Positions 1-7,221 of a stretch of 39,085 nt of DNA are shown here, piece by piece. Where the stretch lies: positions 1 through 39,085 of IMG/VR virus record IMGVR_UViG_3300032116_000060, one strand, 5' to 3'. Both the position numbers and the translations under genes were made by a program. The notes beneath the pieces are model-generated. The model was not told the origin of the DNA. It was given only the letters and a program-made list of their open reading frames with translations, and did no database searches. Source of the DNA: a virus. Position 1 is the stretch's first letter. Each line of letters begins with the position of its first letter.

Positions 1-791
1 TCATTTTTCATCATTTCGGTTAAAATCTCTTTTTGCTTACGCTTTTTATCGGTAATCAACCCATTAAATGCTATTATAAGTGCAACTGCCAACGGATCAA
101 ACACAAAAACTATGATAAAAATGAAAAATTTTACCACATTATTAAGGGAAACATCAAATGCTTCAGCTACAAATCGAAATCCACCAACTTCTCTCTCTAA
201 ATCGATGTTTTTGTTCTTAATGTTGTTGATTGAATCTAATGCAACGTTGTTCTGAATGGTTAATTCATCTATTCTTTTCGATATTTTAGTAATTTCTGAA
301 TCCGCATTACGAACCATTTGGGAAAGACGTGATGTTGAACCATTTCTTTCCACTACTTTAGAAATGTTCGCCTCCTGGGAGTTACGAATGTTTTGCTGAT
401 TGGTTAATTGAGTTGTGTATCTTTCAATCTCTTTATCATTTTTATTGATTTGAGTTTGAAATACTGCAACATCTCTTTCAATTTTTTGTAATTCTAAATT
501 TTGTTGTTGGAAGGCATTGGAAAGGTATCCAAAAATACCAGCAGATGTAATTAACATAAGAATACCTACTGATAAAGTAAGATACCATTTATTAAATCCA
601 TGTATTGAATCCCACATTTGCTTTAAGTAGGTTGCAGCAACCAATTTGGCAAATTCTAATGAACCTGCCATCACCATTACTGATAATGATGCTCCAGCAA
701 ATAATACCCCTAAACCTGTAACTGAAAAATATGCAGCACAACCTGCTACCAAAATTGCTGAAAAACCTACTAAGATTTTTAACCAATTCAT
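1..791 (-). CDS. Coiled-coil membrane protein, 3' end beyond window
   Basis: The frame is open from an ATG at 791 to the left edge (263 codons, no stop), so the C-terminus is missing. The N-terminus carries two hydrophobic segments (about residues 5-25 and 27-47), and a third lies near 68-90 (WYLTLSVGILMLITSAGIFG). A long Gln/Asn/Lys/Glu-rich coiled coil of about 100 residues follows (Q/N-rich with IERDV, IDELTIQNN). A last hydrophobic stretch (KFFIFIIVFVFDPLAVALII) precedes a basic KDKKRKQKE-like tail. The ATG lies one base before the end of the upstream 58-residue gene's stop region (TAA then A then ATG), so the two are probably cotranslated. I do not recognise the family. A cell-envelope or virion membrane role is possible but unproven. 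It could also be a spanin or holin accessory; nothing specific supports that. Confidence 0.75.
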   Translation of the reverse strand, partial: MNWLKILVGFSAILVAGCAAYFSVTGLGVLFAGASLSVMVMAGSLEFAKLVAATYLKQMWDSIHGFNKWYLTLSVGILMLITSAGIFGYLSNAFQQQNLELQKIERDVAVFQTQINKNDKEIERYTTQLTNQQNIRNSQEANISKVVERNGSTSRLSQMVRNADSEITKISKRIDELTIQNNVALDSINNIKNKNIDLEREVGGFRFVAEAFDVSLNNVVKFFIFIIVFVFDPLAVALIIAFNGLITDKKRKQKEILTEMMKN

Positions 792-792
792 T

Positions 793-969
793 TTATCCTA
801 AGTCTAATAAATCGTTGTTACCTTCAACTAAATTTTTAACTTCTTCTAATAATCTAATTGCTTCCGTATTGTTAGCCGGTCTCGCTCCCTTCATCATATC
901 CAAAACAATTCTTAATCTTTGATTGATTGCTTCATTGTTGTCTTGAATTCTTTGTTTAAATTTTGCCAT
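793..969 (-). CDS. Small hypothetical protein, 58 aa
   Basis: A 58-codon frame begins with ATG at 969 (MAKFKQRIQDNNEAINQRL) and stops with TAA at 793-795. It is highly charged and predicted helical (RLRIVLDMM, IRLLEEVKNLVEG), with no Cys and no membrane segment. It ends immediately before the ATG of the coiled-coil membrane protein, so the two form a unit. An ATATTTAT box lies at 987-994, 17 bases upstream of its start, and the terminator of the Hsp20 gene lies just beyond that, so this gene probably starts a new transcript. Function unknown. Confidence 0.65.
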   Translation of the reverse strand: MAKFKQRIQDNNEAINQRLRIVLDMMKGARPANNTEAIRLLEEVKNLVEGNNDLLDLG

Positions 970-986
970 AAAATTGATTTGTTTAT

Positions 987-994
987 ATAAATAT
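987..994 (-). promoter_or_regulatory. ATATTTAT box, candidate late promoter
   Basis: Sense strand reads ATATTTAT, 17 bases upstream of the ATG at 969, with no TTGG at the -33 distance. The same box occurs upstream of 14767, 26945, 28187, 31647 and 35135. It lies between the Hsp20 terminator and the next gene, where a promoter is expected. The promoter assignment is inference. Confidence 0.35.
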
Positions 995-1002
995 ATATTA
1001 AT

Positions 1003-1030
1003 AAAAAAGGGAAGATATAAATCCTCCCTT
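1003..1030 (-). terminator. Rho-independent terminator after hsp20
   Basis: On the minus strand a 10-bp stem (AAGGGAGGAT / ATCTTCCCTT, one G-T pair) with a TTAT loop is followed by a run of six T. It sits 26 bases after the Hsp20 stop codon. Confidence 0.8.
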
Positions 1031-1055
1031 ACTAAATATAGAAATAAAAATCTAA

Positions 1056-1448
1056 TTATCCAACTTTTAGCGAAAGTTTTTTAGGTTTAGATTCTTCTTT
1101 TCTTTCAACAATGAATGTCAAGATACCATTCTTAACTTCTGCTTTAGCACTTCTACCATCTAAATCTTTACCCAAAGTAATTCTTTCATCGATGTTAGCA
1201 ACTAATTCAGTAAATGGTGTTTTATCTTCACCTTTTTTTGCTTTTACTTCTATTTTGTCTTCATAACAATTAATCTCAATGTTTTTCGGGTCATGCCCTA
1301 AAACTGATAATGCAATAAATGCTTTATCATCTTTTACCTCAACCGCAAATTTTGAGGGAACATAGGTATGAGAATAAGTTTCCCATAGCGGGGTTTTGTC
1401 TGCAACCATTAATTTGTCAACGAATCTGTCGAAATCTGAATAGAACAT
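1056..1448 (-). CDS. Hsp20 / alpha-crystallin small heat-shock protein
   Basis: This 130-residue protein is the length of a minimal small heat-shock protein. The alpha-crystallin domain covers roughly residues 33-122. The hallmark C-terminal strand is AEVKNGILTFIVERKEE (the A-x-x-x-NGIL-T signature), followed by KPKKLSLKV as the terminal strand of the Hsp20 fold. The family forms ATP-independent oligomeric chaperones that hold unfolding clients. Phage copies, known from T4-like marine phages, are thought to assist virion assembly or survival of infection. It is monocistronic here: a perfect terminator lies downstream and a 113-base gap upstream contains a weak host-like promoter (TTGT then TATTTTG around 1509-1536). 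The start at 1448 is the only ATG ahead of the domain. Confidence 0.93.
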   Translation of the reverse strand: MFYSDFDRFVDKLMVADKTPLWETYSHTYVPSKFAVEVKDDKAFIALSVLGHDPKNIEINCYEDKIEVKAKKGEDKTPFTELVANIDERITLGKDLDGRSAKAEVKNGILTFIVERKEESKPKKLSLKVG

Positions 1449-1561
1449 AGTTTTAAGTTTTTAAGTTTACTTATAGTATTCAATTCTTATACCACCACCC
1501 CTTTTGTTACAAAATACTGACAAAATTACATTCACAATATAACAAAAAAGAAAAAGTGTCA

Positions 1562-2215
1562 TTAAAATACTCTCAACCCTTGTTGTCTTTCAATAACAGT
1601 ACTCATATGGTCTGCCCAATGTAGAATATACTGAATGGTATAACGAAGGTATTTTGAAGTATCATAAACTTTGTAATACTTTTCATTATCTTCATCATAA
1701 ACTCCGTCTGTTAATTTAATACCAAACCATTCTTTATCAGAATAGGTAATACCATATTGAGAAAGAGTAAAAAATCCTCTATCAGTAATACTCATAAATG
1801 GAATTGCTTCGTTTCTTTTAAAGTATTCACCCTTATTCTTAATATGCCAATCAGAATCGTTGGCTATATAATGTAATTCACCCTTAATACCCAACTTACC
1901 TAAATCGTGATGCAATGCTGCAAAAATTAATTCTTCATCTGTAAAATCAACTGTTCCACCACATTCAGTAAAAAGATTTTTCATTTTTAAAGAATGCTTA
2001 CAAACATTAAATATGTGGTCAATGTAACCACCTTCATACGCATAATGGAAATTCTTATTACCACTCGCTGGTGATAACATTAGGTTAGGTCCCAATTCTT
2101 CCATCGAATACATTTTGAGAAGTTTTTCTTTCCTTTCTCCTGTGATGTATTTATCGATTATTCCTAGGAACTTTCGATAGTTACTTTCTAACTCTTCATT
2201 TGTGTGTCTATTCAT
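1562..2215 (-). CDS. HD-domain phosphohydrolase
   Basis: The 217-residue protein has a metal-dependent HD fold: first His in IDHIFNVCKHSLKM (about 66-77), the HD doublet in AALHHDLGKLG (100-109), and a late WADHMS segment (about 202-207) that can supply the last ligand. HD enzymes hydrolyse phosphate esters of nucleotides, dNTPs or oligonucleotides; the substrate cannot be read from the sequence. In a phage with a deoxynucleotidase nearby, a nucleotide-metabolism role is likely. It has its own promoter at 2274-2304 with a leader of about 55 bases. Start ATG at 2215. Confidence 0.85.
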   Translation of the reverse strand: MNRHTNEELESNYRKFLGIIDKYITGERKEKLLKMYSMEELGPNLMLSPASGNKNFHYAYEGGYIDHIFNVCKHSLKMKNLFTECGGTVDFTDEELIFAALHHDLGKLGIKGELHYIANDSDWHIKNKGEYFKRNEAIPFMSITDRGFFTLSQYGITYSDKEWFGIKLTDGVYDEDNEKYYKVYDTSKYLRYTIQYILHWADHMSTVIERQQGLRVF

Positions 2216-2273
2216 AACCTTTATTTTTATTATTCTTTTTCTGTTGTCTAGTCTATACTAAAATAAGATACCC

Positions 2274-2304
2274 CAAATATACGAAAATTTTTCCAATTTT
2301 CCAA
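2274..2304 (-). promoter_or_regulatory. Host-type promoter for the HD hydrolase gene
   Basis: TTGG at 2304-2301, a spacer of exactly 19 bases, then TATATTTG at 2281-2274. This is a perfect match to the Bacteroidota -33/-7 consensus and drives 1562-2215. Confidence 0.8.
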
Positions 2305-2328
2305 CTAAAACCAAATATTTTTTTTCAA

Positions 2329-2637
2329 CTATTTTAAATTTTCTTTTGTAAGAACAAAATACAGCATATCTAATTCCTCTACAAAGGTACATAAACCCAA
2401 TCCTCCACTATCAAATAGTTCAACGATATACTCACCCTCGTTAAGGCCTATATCCACAGATTCAACATTATATGAGGAAATAAGATACATACAATTCGGG
2501 TCAGTATTACTTTTTGGTAATTTGAGCATAAATGCGTATGAACCCTCATCCTGCTCATCATTGATTCTCTCAAATCCTAAATCGATTAGATGTTCCTCTG
2601 TAATAGGGGTTAATTCAATTTGTATTTTCGGTTTCAT
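2329..2637 (-). CDS. Hypothetical protein, 102 aa
   Basis: A 102-residue acidic protein (MKPKIQIELTPITEEHLIDL) with alternating beta-type segments (YIVELFDSGGLGLCTFVEEL). I see no catalytic motif or membrane segment. Its ATG overlaps the stop codon of the upstream lipoprotein gene (TAATG), so translation is coupled. It ends just before the promoter of the HD gene, so it closes the operon 4231-2329. It resembles short phage proteins of unknown role; no better call is possible. Confidence 0.65.
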   Translation of the reverse strand: MKPKIQIELTPITEEHLIDLGFERINDEQDEGSYAFMLKLPKSNTDPNCMYLISSYNVESVDIGLNEGEYIVELFDSGGLGLCTFVEELDMLYFVLTKENLK

Positions 2638-3188
2638 TAATCTAAAACTATTTTTGTGTAAAGAATCTTATTAGATTCGTAATTAAATGCCTTTACAATC
2701 ATAGTATCACCTCTCATCCTACTAATCGGTGAAATGATGGTGTTTATTTCTCCTTTTGTCCCACTATATGATGCTTTGTTTACAGTAGGAACTAATTCAT
2801 CCTTTGAGGCAATAAGTGGTGGTAAATTAGCAATTGTAAATTGACCGGTATAATAATTAAGGTATGATTTTGTGATGGTTGCAATTGTATCATTTCTTTT
2901 TAGCATCCAATATAAGTTACTTTCCCACTCAATTTTTTGTGGAGGAAAAGGCTCTTTACCATTCACTAAAATTCTACCAGTAACCCTATGAGATTGTTGA
3001 TTAAGAGTTGTATCAATTTTAAGGTGATAAAACCCATTACCATCTTTTAGTAAAGACCTACTACCATCTCTCATTAAAACTGAATCAATTGTAAAGGTAT
3101 ATTCTTTAATTGGTTGAACACTTTCCACATCTTTCTCGCACGCAGAAAAAAGAAAAAACGCCGAAATACCTATTAAGGTTTTTTTCAT
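2637..3188 (-). CDS. Phage-encoded lipoprotein, 183 aa
   Basis: The protein starts with a lipoprotein signal peptide: MKK, a hydrophobic core (TLIGISAFFLF) and lipobox F-S-A-C with Cys17 as the acylated residue, then an acidic EKD stretch. The mature part is beta-rich (YTFTIDSVLM, HLKIDTTLNQ, TKIVLD at the end). I place the start at the ATG at 3188, which overlaps the upstream stop codon (ATGA); a start at 3215 would put extra residues before the signal peptide and overlap the upstream gene. It should be anchored to a membrane of the infected cell. Phage lipoproteins can block receptors against superinfection (for example T5 Llp), but that role is inference here. Confidence 0.75.
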   Translation of the reverse strand: MKKTLIGISAFFLFSACEKDVESVQPIKEYTFTIDSVLMRDGSRSLLKDGNGFYHLKIDTTLNQQSHRVTGRILVNGKEPFPPQKIEWESNLYWMLKRNDTIATITKSYLNYYTGQFTIANLPPLIASKDELVPTVNKASYSGTKGEINTIISPISRMRGDTMIVKAFNYESNKILYTKIVLD

Positions 3189-3640
3189 AGTAAATGTTTT
3201 AATACTGATTCCCAATCCGGAAATTTATTAGTTCCAAAATGAATATGCTCTCCTCCGAAATTTTCTACACCATTTGCTTTTCTATCATCAATAATGTAAT
3301 CACCAATTAACATTCCTTTCAAATGTGTTATGGCCATCTTCTTATAGAATAGTTCACCAAAGTACTCTTCAATCCAAAACCTCTTATCCATAGCGGCCAT
3401 TGGATTACCCCACGGCGCTGCGGTTGCAATATACATTTCATACTTACCACTCTCTTCCAATTTCTTAATCGCCTCAATAGCCCCTTTTATCGGCGGAGGG
3501 TTTCGGAAAATACCAGGTATATGGTCGTAATCACCTTCGTATGATGTTTTTAACAATTCGTTTTTAGAGATGGTTTCCTCAACATGTCCATTGAAATCAA
3601 CTAACACACCATCCATATCAATCCACAATACTTTTTTCAT
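3185..3640 (-). CDS. HAD-family 5'(3')-deoxyribonucleotidase
   Basis: This 151-residue protein has the HAD nucleophile motif near its start (IDMDGVLVDF, Asp8 and Asp10), a mid-region TAAPWGNP (motif II, Thr) and the acidic motif DYIIDDRKANG near residue 113-123. The layout matches the cytosolic 5' nucleotidase, deoxy, type C family, which dephosphorylates deoxyribonucleoside monophosphates and is common in large phages, where it adjusts dNTP pools. It overlaps the next gene by four bases (ATGA). It sits in an operon of small genes starting from the promoter at 4255-4285. Confidence 0.88.
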   Translation of the reverse strand: MKKVLWIDMDGVLVDFNGHVEETISKNELLKTSYEGDYDHIPGIFRNPPPIKGAIEAIKKLEESGKYEMYIATAAPWGNPMAAMDKRFWIEEYFGELFYKKMAITHLKGMLIGDYIIDDRKANGVENFGGEHIHFGTNKFPDWESVLKHLL

Positions 3641-3643
3641 AAT

Positions 3644-3862
3644 CTATTTTAAATGATAACTATATAACCAACCACAATCATCATCATATATATCTTGCTC
3701 AACAACATTTTTACCTATGATTTCTTGCAGTTTATTTAAATTAACTCTACTCCAATAACCGAATCGAAAATAAACTGAATTAGAACCCATTGATTGGTCT
3801 ATATCAAAATCACCAAAAACTTCTTCTACCTTCTTCAATTGTGAAATGTCTATCCTATTCAT
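3644..3862 (-). CDS. Hypothetical protein, 72 aa
   Basis: A small protein (MNRIDISQLKKVEEVFGDFD...) ending YDDDCGWLYSYHLK, with no membrane segment and no recognised motif. The leader is A-rich (AAAACTTAAAAAT before ATG), the usual start context in this genome. It lies 3 bases upstream of the nucleotidase start and downstream of 3884-4231 in the same operon. Function unknown. Confidence 0.65.
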   Translation of the reverse strand: MNRIDISQLKKVEEVFGDFDIDQSMGSNSVYFRFGYWSRVNLNKLQEIIGKNVVEQDIYDDDCGWLYSYHLK

Positions 3863-3883
3863 ATTTTTAAGTTTTATATTTTA

Positions 3884-4231
3884 TTAAAGGTATTCAGGCC
3901 CATAAACTCCATACTTAGCAGTTCCATCGATGATGTTACCCCTAGCATGCTTTGCCGGAGCTTTCCAAGTTGCTGCTTTCAACAAATCACCTTTCTTAAT
4001 TGGTGAACCTTTCAAGTCTCCATCAACTCTACTGATGAATCCCCAACAGGTAGTTCCATCCCATAAACGAATGAATTTATTTCCAATTTCAACGGTCAAT
4101 TCTTTCCATTGATTGGGTATATTCGCTTTCACATAGTAATCTTTTCTTTGAATGTTTACGGTGTTGATAAAATTACCTACAATTGGATTAGAATTTAGAT
4201 AATCTAACGCTTTTTGATTTGTGGTTCTCAT
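3884..4231 (-). CDS. Hypothetical protein, 115 aa
   Basis: Residues 1-40 are polar and helical (LDYLNSNPIVGNFINTVNIQ). The second half is rich in Gly, Lys and Trp (RLWDGTTCWGFISRVDGD, LLKAATWKAPAKHARGNIID), suggesting a compact beta domain that may bind nucleic acid or sugar. It is the first gene after the repeated promoter cassette at 4255-4285, so it is probably expressed early. I do not recognise a family. Confidence 0.65.
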   Translation of the reverse strand: MRTTNQKALDYLNSNPIVGNFINTVNIQRKDYYVKANIPNQWKELTVEIGNKFIRLWDGTTCWGFISRVDGDLKGSPIKKGDLLKAATWKAPAKHARGNIIDGTAKYGVYGPEYL

Positions 4232-4254
4232 ATTTCTTATCTTTTATTACATAG

Positions 4255-4285
4255 TAAAGATATGACAAATAATTGAATTTTCCAA
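4255..4285 (-). promoter_or_regulatory. Host-type promoter with conserved ATG-TAA leader
   Basis: TTGG at 4285-4282, 19 bases, then TATCTTTA at 4262-4255. Directly downstream is CTATGTAAT (ATG followed at once by TAA), then an A-rich stretch and the ATG of 3884-4231. The same box plus leader recurs at 30036, 38563 and 38823. Confidence 0.8.
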
Positions 4286-4304
4286 GCATTATGAGGATTA
4301 TTTT

Positions 4305-4335
4305 AAAAAAATAACCCATTGAAAATCAACGGGTT
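4305..4335 (-). terminator. Rho-independent terminator of the metallophosphoesterase gene
   Basis: The minus strand forms AACCCGTTGA-TTT-TCAATGGGTT (10 bp, one wobble) followed by ATTTTTTT. The hairpin overlaps the stop codon of the upstream gene. A near-identical copy lies at 30085-30116. Confidence 0.85.
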
Positions 4336-5092
4336 ATAAAAAATTAATCGATTTTTCAAAAAAATCATACTCAAAAGTAATCGGTGGGTTAAGGGCTTCA
4401 TACCTTAAATTACAAGTACACCCATTAAAGGCAAATCCTCCCCAAAATGTTTCCTTATATCCATACCCTTCGTGAATATGCCCACTAAAATGTAAAGGAG
4501 TTTTTAATTCATTCAATCGGTGGTATAAATCAGCACATCCTACATTTTCATAGGTATTAGATGTTCTATCACAATAGCCGTATATTGGGCCGTGTGTAAT
4601 TACTATATCAGTATCATCGGGGATTTTATTCCAAATTTGTGCTGAATCGTAACCCCTATCAACATTAAATCCCCAACCATATCCAAAAGTAGCGGAATAA
4701 GGTGAACCCCATATTTTCAGTTGGTCTATTTCTACAAATGAATTTTCCAAATAAAAAACATTAGGATTAAGACCTGTTGCTAATAAATCCTCCAACCAAT
4801 CAGGCTTTCCTTTTACAGGTGGCTCAAAATACTGCCTTCTATCAAAGTGAACGGATTTATCTCTAAACAATTCTTCGGAATCAAATGTTAGGTCGTGATT
4901 ACCTGCTATAAACACTTTGTTAGTGTAATTATCGATTCCATTAAACCATTTGATAAACTCTTCAACTTCGTGCTTCCTACCAATAGATGAAACATCACCA
5001 CTATGAATAAGTAAATCACCACCTGGTAATTTACCATTTAGCTGTTTGTGTTTGTTATGAGTATCACTAATATGTGTGATTATTCTTTTCAT
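4334..5092 (-). CDS. Calcineurin-like metallophosphoesterase
   Basis: The 252-residue protein carries the full metallophosphoesterase motif series in order: HISDTH (residues 6-11), HSGDV (about 30-34), AGNHD (about 63-67), VITHGP (about 165-170) and SGHIHEG (about 203-209). The family uses two metal ions to hydrolyse phosphomonoesters or phosphodiesters; the substrate is unknown. The start is placed at the ATG at 5092. An upstream TTG at 5098 is excluded because it forms part of the promoter's -7 box. The box ends three bases before the ATG, so the mRNA is probably leaderless. A terminator overlaps the stop, making this a single-gene transcript. Confidence 0.9.
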   Translation of the reverse strand: MKRIITHISDTHNKHKQLNGKLPGGDLLIHSGDVSSIGRKHEVEEFIKWFNGIDNYTNKVFIAGNHDLTFDSEELFRDKSVHFDRRQYFEPPVKGKPDWLEDLLATGLNPNVFYLENSFVEIDQLKIWGSPYSATFGYGWGFNVDRGYDSAQIWNKIPDDTDIVITHGPIYGYCDRTSNTYENVGCADLYHRLNELKTPLHFSGHIHEGYGYKETFWGGFAFNGCTCNLRYEALNPPITFEYDFFEKSINFL

Positions 5093-5095
5093 TCC

Positions 5096-5126
5096 CAAAT
5101 ATAAGAAAAATTATTCGTTATTCCAA
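5096..5126 (-). promoter_or_regulatory. Host-type promoter, probable leaderless start
   Basis: TTGG at 5126-5123, 19 bases, TATATTTG at 5103-5096, then GGA and the ATG at 5092. The promoter lies inside the 3' end of the 5111-5821 gene. Confidence 0.8.
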
Positions 5127-5821
5127 ATTATTTTTTCAGCATTCATATAAGTTATATTAAATAAAAGTGCTATTCGGTTTACATCACATTTTAGTAAAGA
5201 AACTGAATGCTCCGGATCACTATCACCTCTAAAATTTAAAAATACCAATTTACCATAATCTGGTGGCAATTCTTTTCCATTTACAACAAAACAACCGCCA
5301 CATCTCTTTTTATAATCTTTATTAAGGTATAGTAAGATGTTTGCTAATTTAGTAAAATCTTTTGGAATAGCAGGTTTACCATCTTTATGAGGTGATAGCC
5401 TCCCGCTCTTTTTATACATAGTTAATAATCCCTCCGATAAAGTAAATTTTTTGATGCTAAATTTTGTATCATCTAATTTACGAACAATTATATCGTTTCC
5501 ATAAATTTCGAAAACTTTTGATACTATGTATTTGTAAATTAGGGGGTAATCTCTCCAATCAATAGTTTTACCATATAATGAAAATTGTCCTATGTTAAAA
5601 TCATTCTCGCTTATCCATTTTTCTATTTCATTATATTCATCGGAAAGGGTTGAAAACGAATCAAACTCTCTTATTGTATTATTAAATCCCTCTCTTTCTG
5701 GCCCTCTTAAAATCACTTTATTATAATTTGATGTATCACTGCAAAAGGAATGTAATGTTTCCAATTCATTTATTAAATCGGATTCTGATGCCAAATCGAA
5801 TTCATAGAAGGGTTTTTCCAT
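5111..5821 (-). CDS. 2OG-Fe(II) dioxygenase-like protein
   Basis: The 236-residue protein has a cupin core with the metal motif HxD in SPHKDGKP, a strand region ILLYLNKDYKKRCGGCFVV, and the distal His/Arg set in PEHSVSLLKCDVNRIALLFNI. This is the order seen in prolyl-4-hydroxylase-like dioxygenases. Such enzymes use Fe(II), O2 and 2-oxoglutarate to hydroxylate a target; the target is unknown. The start is the ATG at 5821 (MEKPFYEF); a longer frame to 5902 would run into the divergent gene at 5870. The 48-base divergent gap is very AT-rich. It is separate from the six dioxygenases at 12.6-20.1 kb and diverged from them. Confidence 0.7.
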   Translation of the reverse strand: MEKPFYEFDLASESDLINELETLHSFCSDTSNYNKVILRGPEREGFNNTIREFDSFSTLSDEYNEIEKWISENDFNIGQFSLYGKTIDWRDYPLIYKYIVSKVFEIYGNDIIVRKLDDTKFSIKKFTLSEGLLTMYKKSGRLSPHKDGKPAIPKDFTKLANILLYLNKDYKKRCGGCFVVNGKELPPDYGKLVFLNFRGDSDPEHSVSLLKCDVNRIALLFNITYMNAEKIIWNNE

Positions 5822-5869
5822 AGAATTATATATATACTTATAGATATAAAAGGTTTTATTAATAGGGTT

Positions 5870-6835
5870 ATGAAAAAAGTATTTAAGATAGATTTCGGAC
5901 AATTTGATAATGATAAAAAATTAGTTTCCGAATACTCCTTATCATTTGAAGTTCAACAGCATCTTATTGCGGAATTGTGGTTTGATAAATTAAAAGATTT
6001 ATTATCCGATTCGACATGGAAATTAGAAACACGATGGGCCGCATTTAAACTACCTAGCCGTAATCCAAAAATTCTTGTTGAAAAATTAAAAAGATGCGTT
6101 GAAGCAATTAATAACTCCGATTGGTTCGATTATCATATTATAGAAAGTGATATGATTACTGAAGATTACCCTATGGAGGTTCATAACATTATACATCATC
6201 ATTTCGAAACCCTAATTGGACAAGTTTGGAAACCATCCGAATACTGGCAAAGAATAATTGAAAAGAAGGATTGGAAATTAGTAGATGCGGTTAGAGGATT
6301 AAATGACCTTTCGCATGAAATTGAAGAGTGGAATATGGGAGGAGATGCAACTATTTGCACTACATTTATGAACGGACTTGCTCCAATACAAAAAGTAGAA
6401 TTACCAAAAGAGGCTGATGAATGGTTTACATTAGATGGTGCATTTGGTAGAGGTTATTTACATTATGCACAATTAGGAAAAACGTGGCAAGAAGTTTGTA
6501 TCGATGATGATGACCATATAGATCCTACTAACATATCCGAACACCGATTATTAAGTGGTGAATTCGATTTACAATTTTCTTTGTATGATAGAACTCACGA
6601 AGGAATGGTTGAATCGTTTGGTATGAGAGAAAAACTTGCTAAATTCGATAGAACACCAGATGATAAAAGCCTTCGATTAGGATACTGCCCTATATTCGAT
6701 ATTAAATCTCAATCTATATTAACGAATGATGATAAACTAAACATTATTGATAATATAAGAAATCATCCTCAAATTATAAGGATGAATTTAGATGGAGTAG
6801 AGAGACCGTTTACTCCCTACTTTGATCCATATTAA
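5870..6835 (+). CDS. Hypothetical protein, only plus-strand gene
   Basis: This 321-residue protein is acidic and Trp/His-rich (VHNIIHHHFETLIGQVWKPSEYW at about 102-124, VCIDDDDHIDP near 212). A GGDATICTTFMNG segment lies mid-protein, and it ends RPFTPYFDPY. The middle His-rich and Asp-rich motifs could bind metal, but I recognise no family. It is the only gene on this strand. It faces the divergent dioxygenase gene with a 48-base gap, and its stop lies 2 bases from the 3' end of the convergent tmRNA. The opposite orientation suggests separate regulation or later insertion; base composition looks like its neighbours. Confidence 0.75.
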   Translation: MKKVFKIDFGQFDNDKKLVSEYSLSFEVQQHLIAELWFDKLKDLLSDSTWKLETRWAAFKLPSRNPKILVEKLKRCVEAINNSDWFDYHIIESDMITEDYPMEVHNIIHHHFETLIGQVWKPSEYWQRIIEKKDWKLVDAVRGLNDLSHEIEEWNMGGDATICTTFMNGLAPIQKVELPKEADEWFTLDGAFGRGYLHYAQLGKTWQEVCIDDDDHIDPTNISEHRLLSGEFDLQFSLYDRTHEGMVESFGMREKLAKFDRTPDDKSLRLGYCPIFDIKSQSILTNDDKLNIIDNIRNHPQIIRMNLDGVERPFTPYFDPY

Positions 6836-6837
6836 AT

Positions 6838-7219
6838 TGGTGGAGGTGGAGGGAGTCGAACCCTCGTCCAAATACGGATTTAATAAACATCGTTCACAAG
6901 CTTAGTTTGTTTTTCTTAACAAACAAAATATTCGGTTGGTTCTTCACCATCGGCAACCGATAAACAATGGGTGATTCGATTTTGGGTTCAATCACTTTTT
7001 CACCTTTATAACTACTTCTGTTACTAAGCGTATGTAGTCCGGCTCTATTGTTTGATTAGGCTGCTACAGCGTAATCAGCACCAACGAATGCCATAGCATC
7101 TTCGAAGGTCATTGTAGATAATTCTACGTCATTTATTGTTCGATAGGTATTTACGGATTTCCATCTAACCCGGCTTGCAATTCACCAACTCATCGTACCT
7201 GTCAAAACCAGGCACCCCC
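6838..7219 (-). ncRNA. ssrA: Transfer-messenger RNA (tmRNA)
   Basis: The 382-base RNA starts GGGGGTGCCTGGTTTTGACA and ends with an encoded CCA (6840-6838). The first seven bases pair with CACCTCC just before the ACCA end (one G-U pair), giving the acceptor stem. The T arm is perfect: GAGGG/CCCTC stem (6849-6853 with 6861-6865) around a TTCGACT loop. The tag reading frame ends ...G-A-D-Y-A-V-A-A then TAA at 7056-7058; it is open back to an ATG at 7110-7112, but the resume codon cannot be fixed from sequence. tmRNA with SmpB rescues stalled ribosomes and tags the nascent chain for proteolysis. It sits 2 bases after the methyltransferase stop and 2 bases from the stop of the facing plus-strand gene. 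An ATATTTAT box lies at 7245-7238, inside the methyltransferase 3' end. Confidence 0.95.
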
Positions 7220-7221
7220 AA

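Noticed and set aside
6838-6870. A separate tRNA gene suggested by the T arm and CCA end
   Set aside because: The 5' end that pairs with the acceptor stem lies 380 bases away with a tag frame between, which is a tmRNA layout; there is no anticodon arm.
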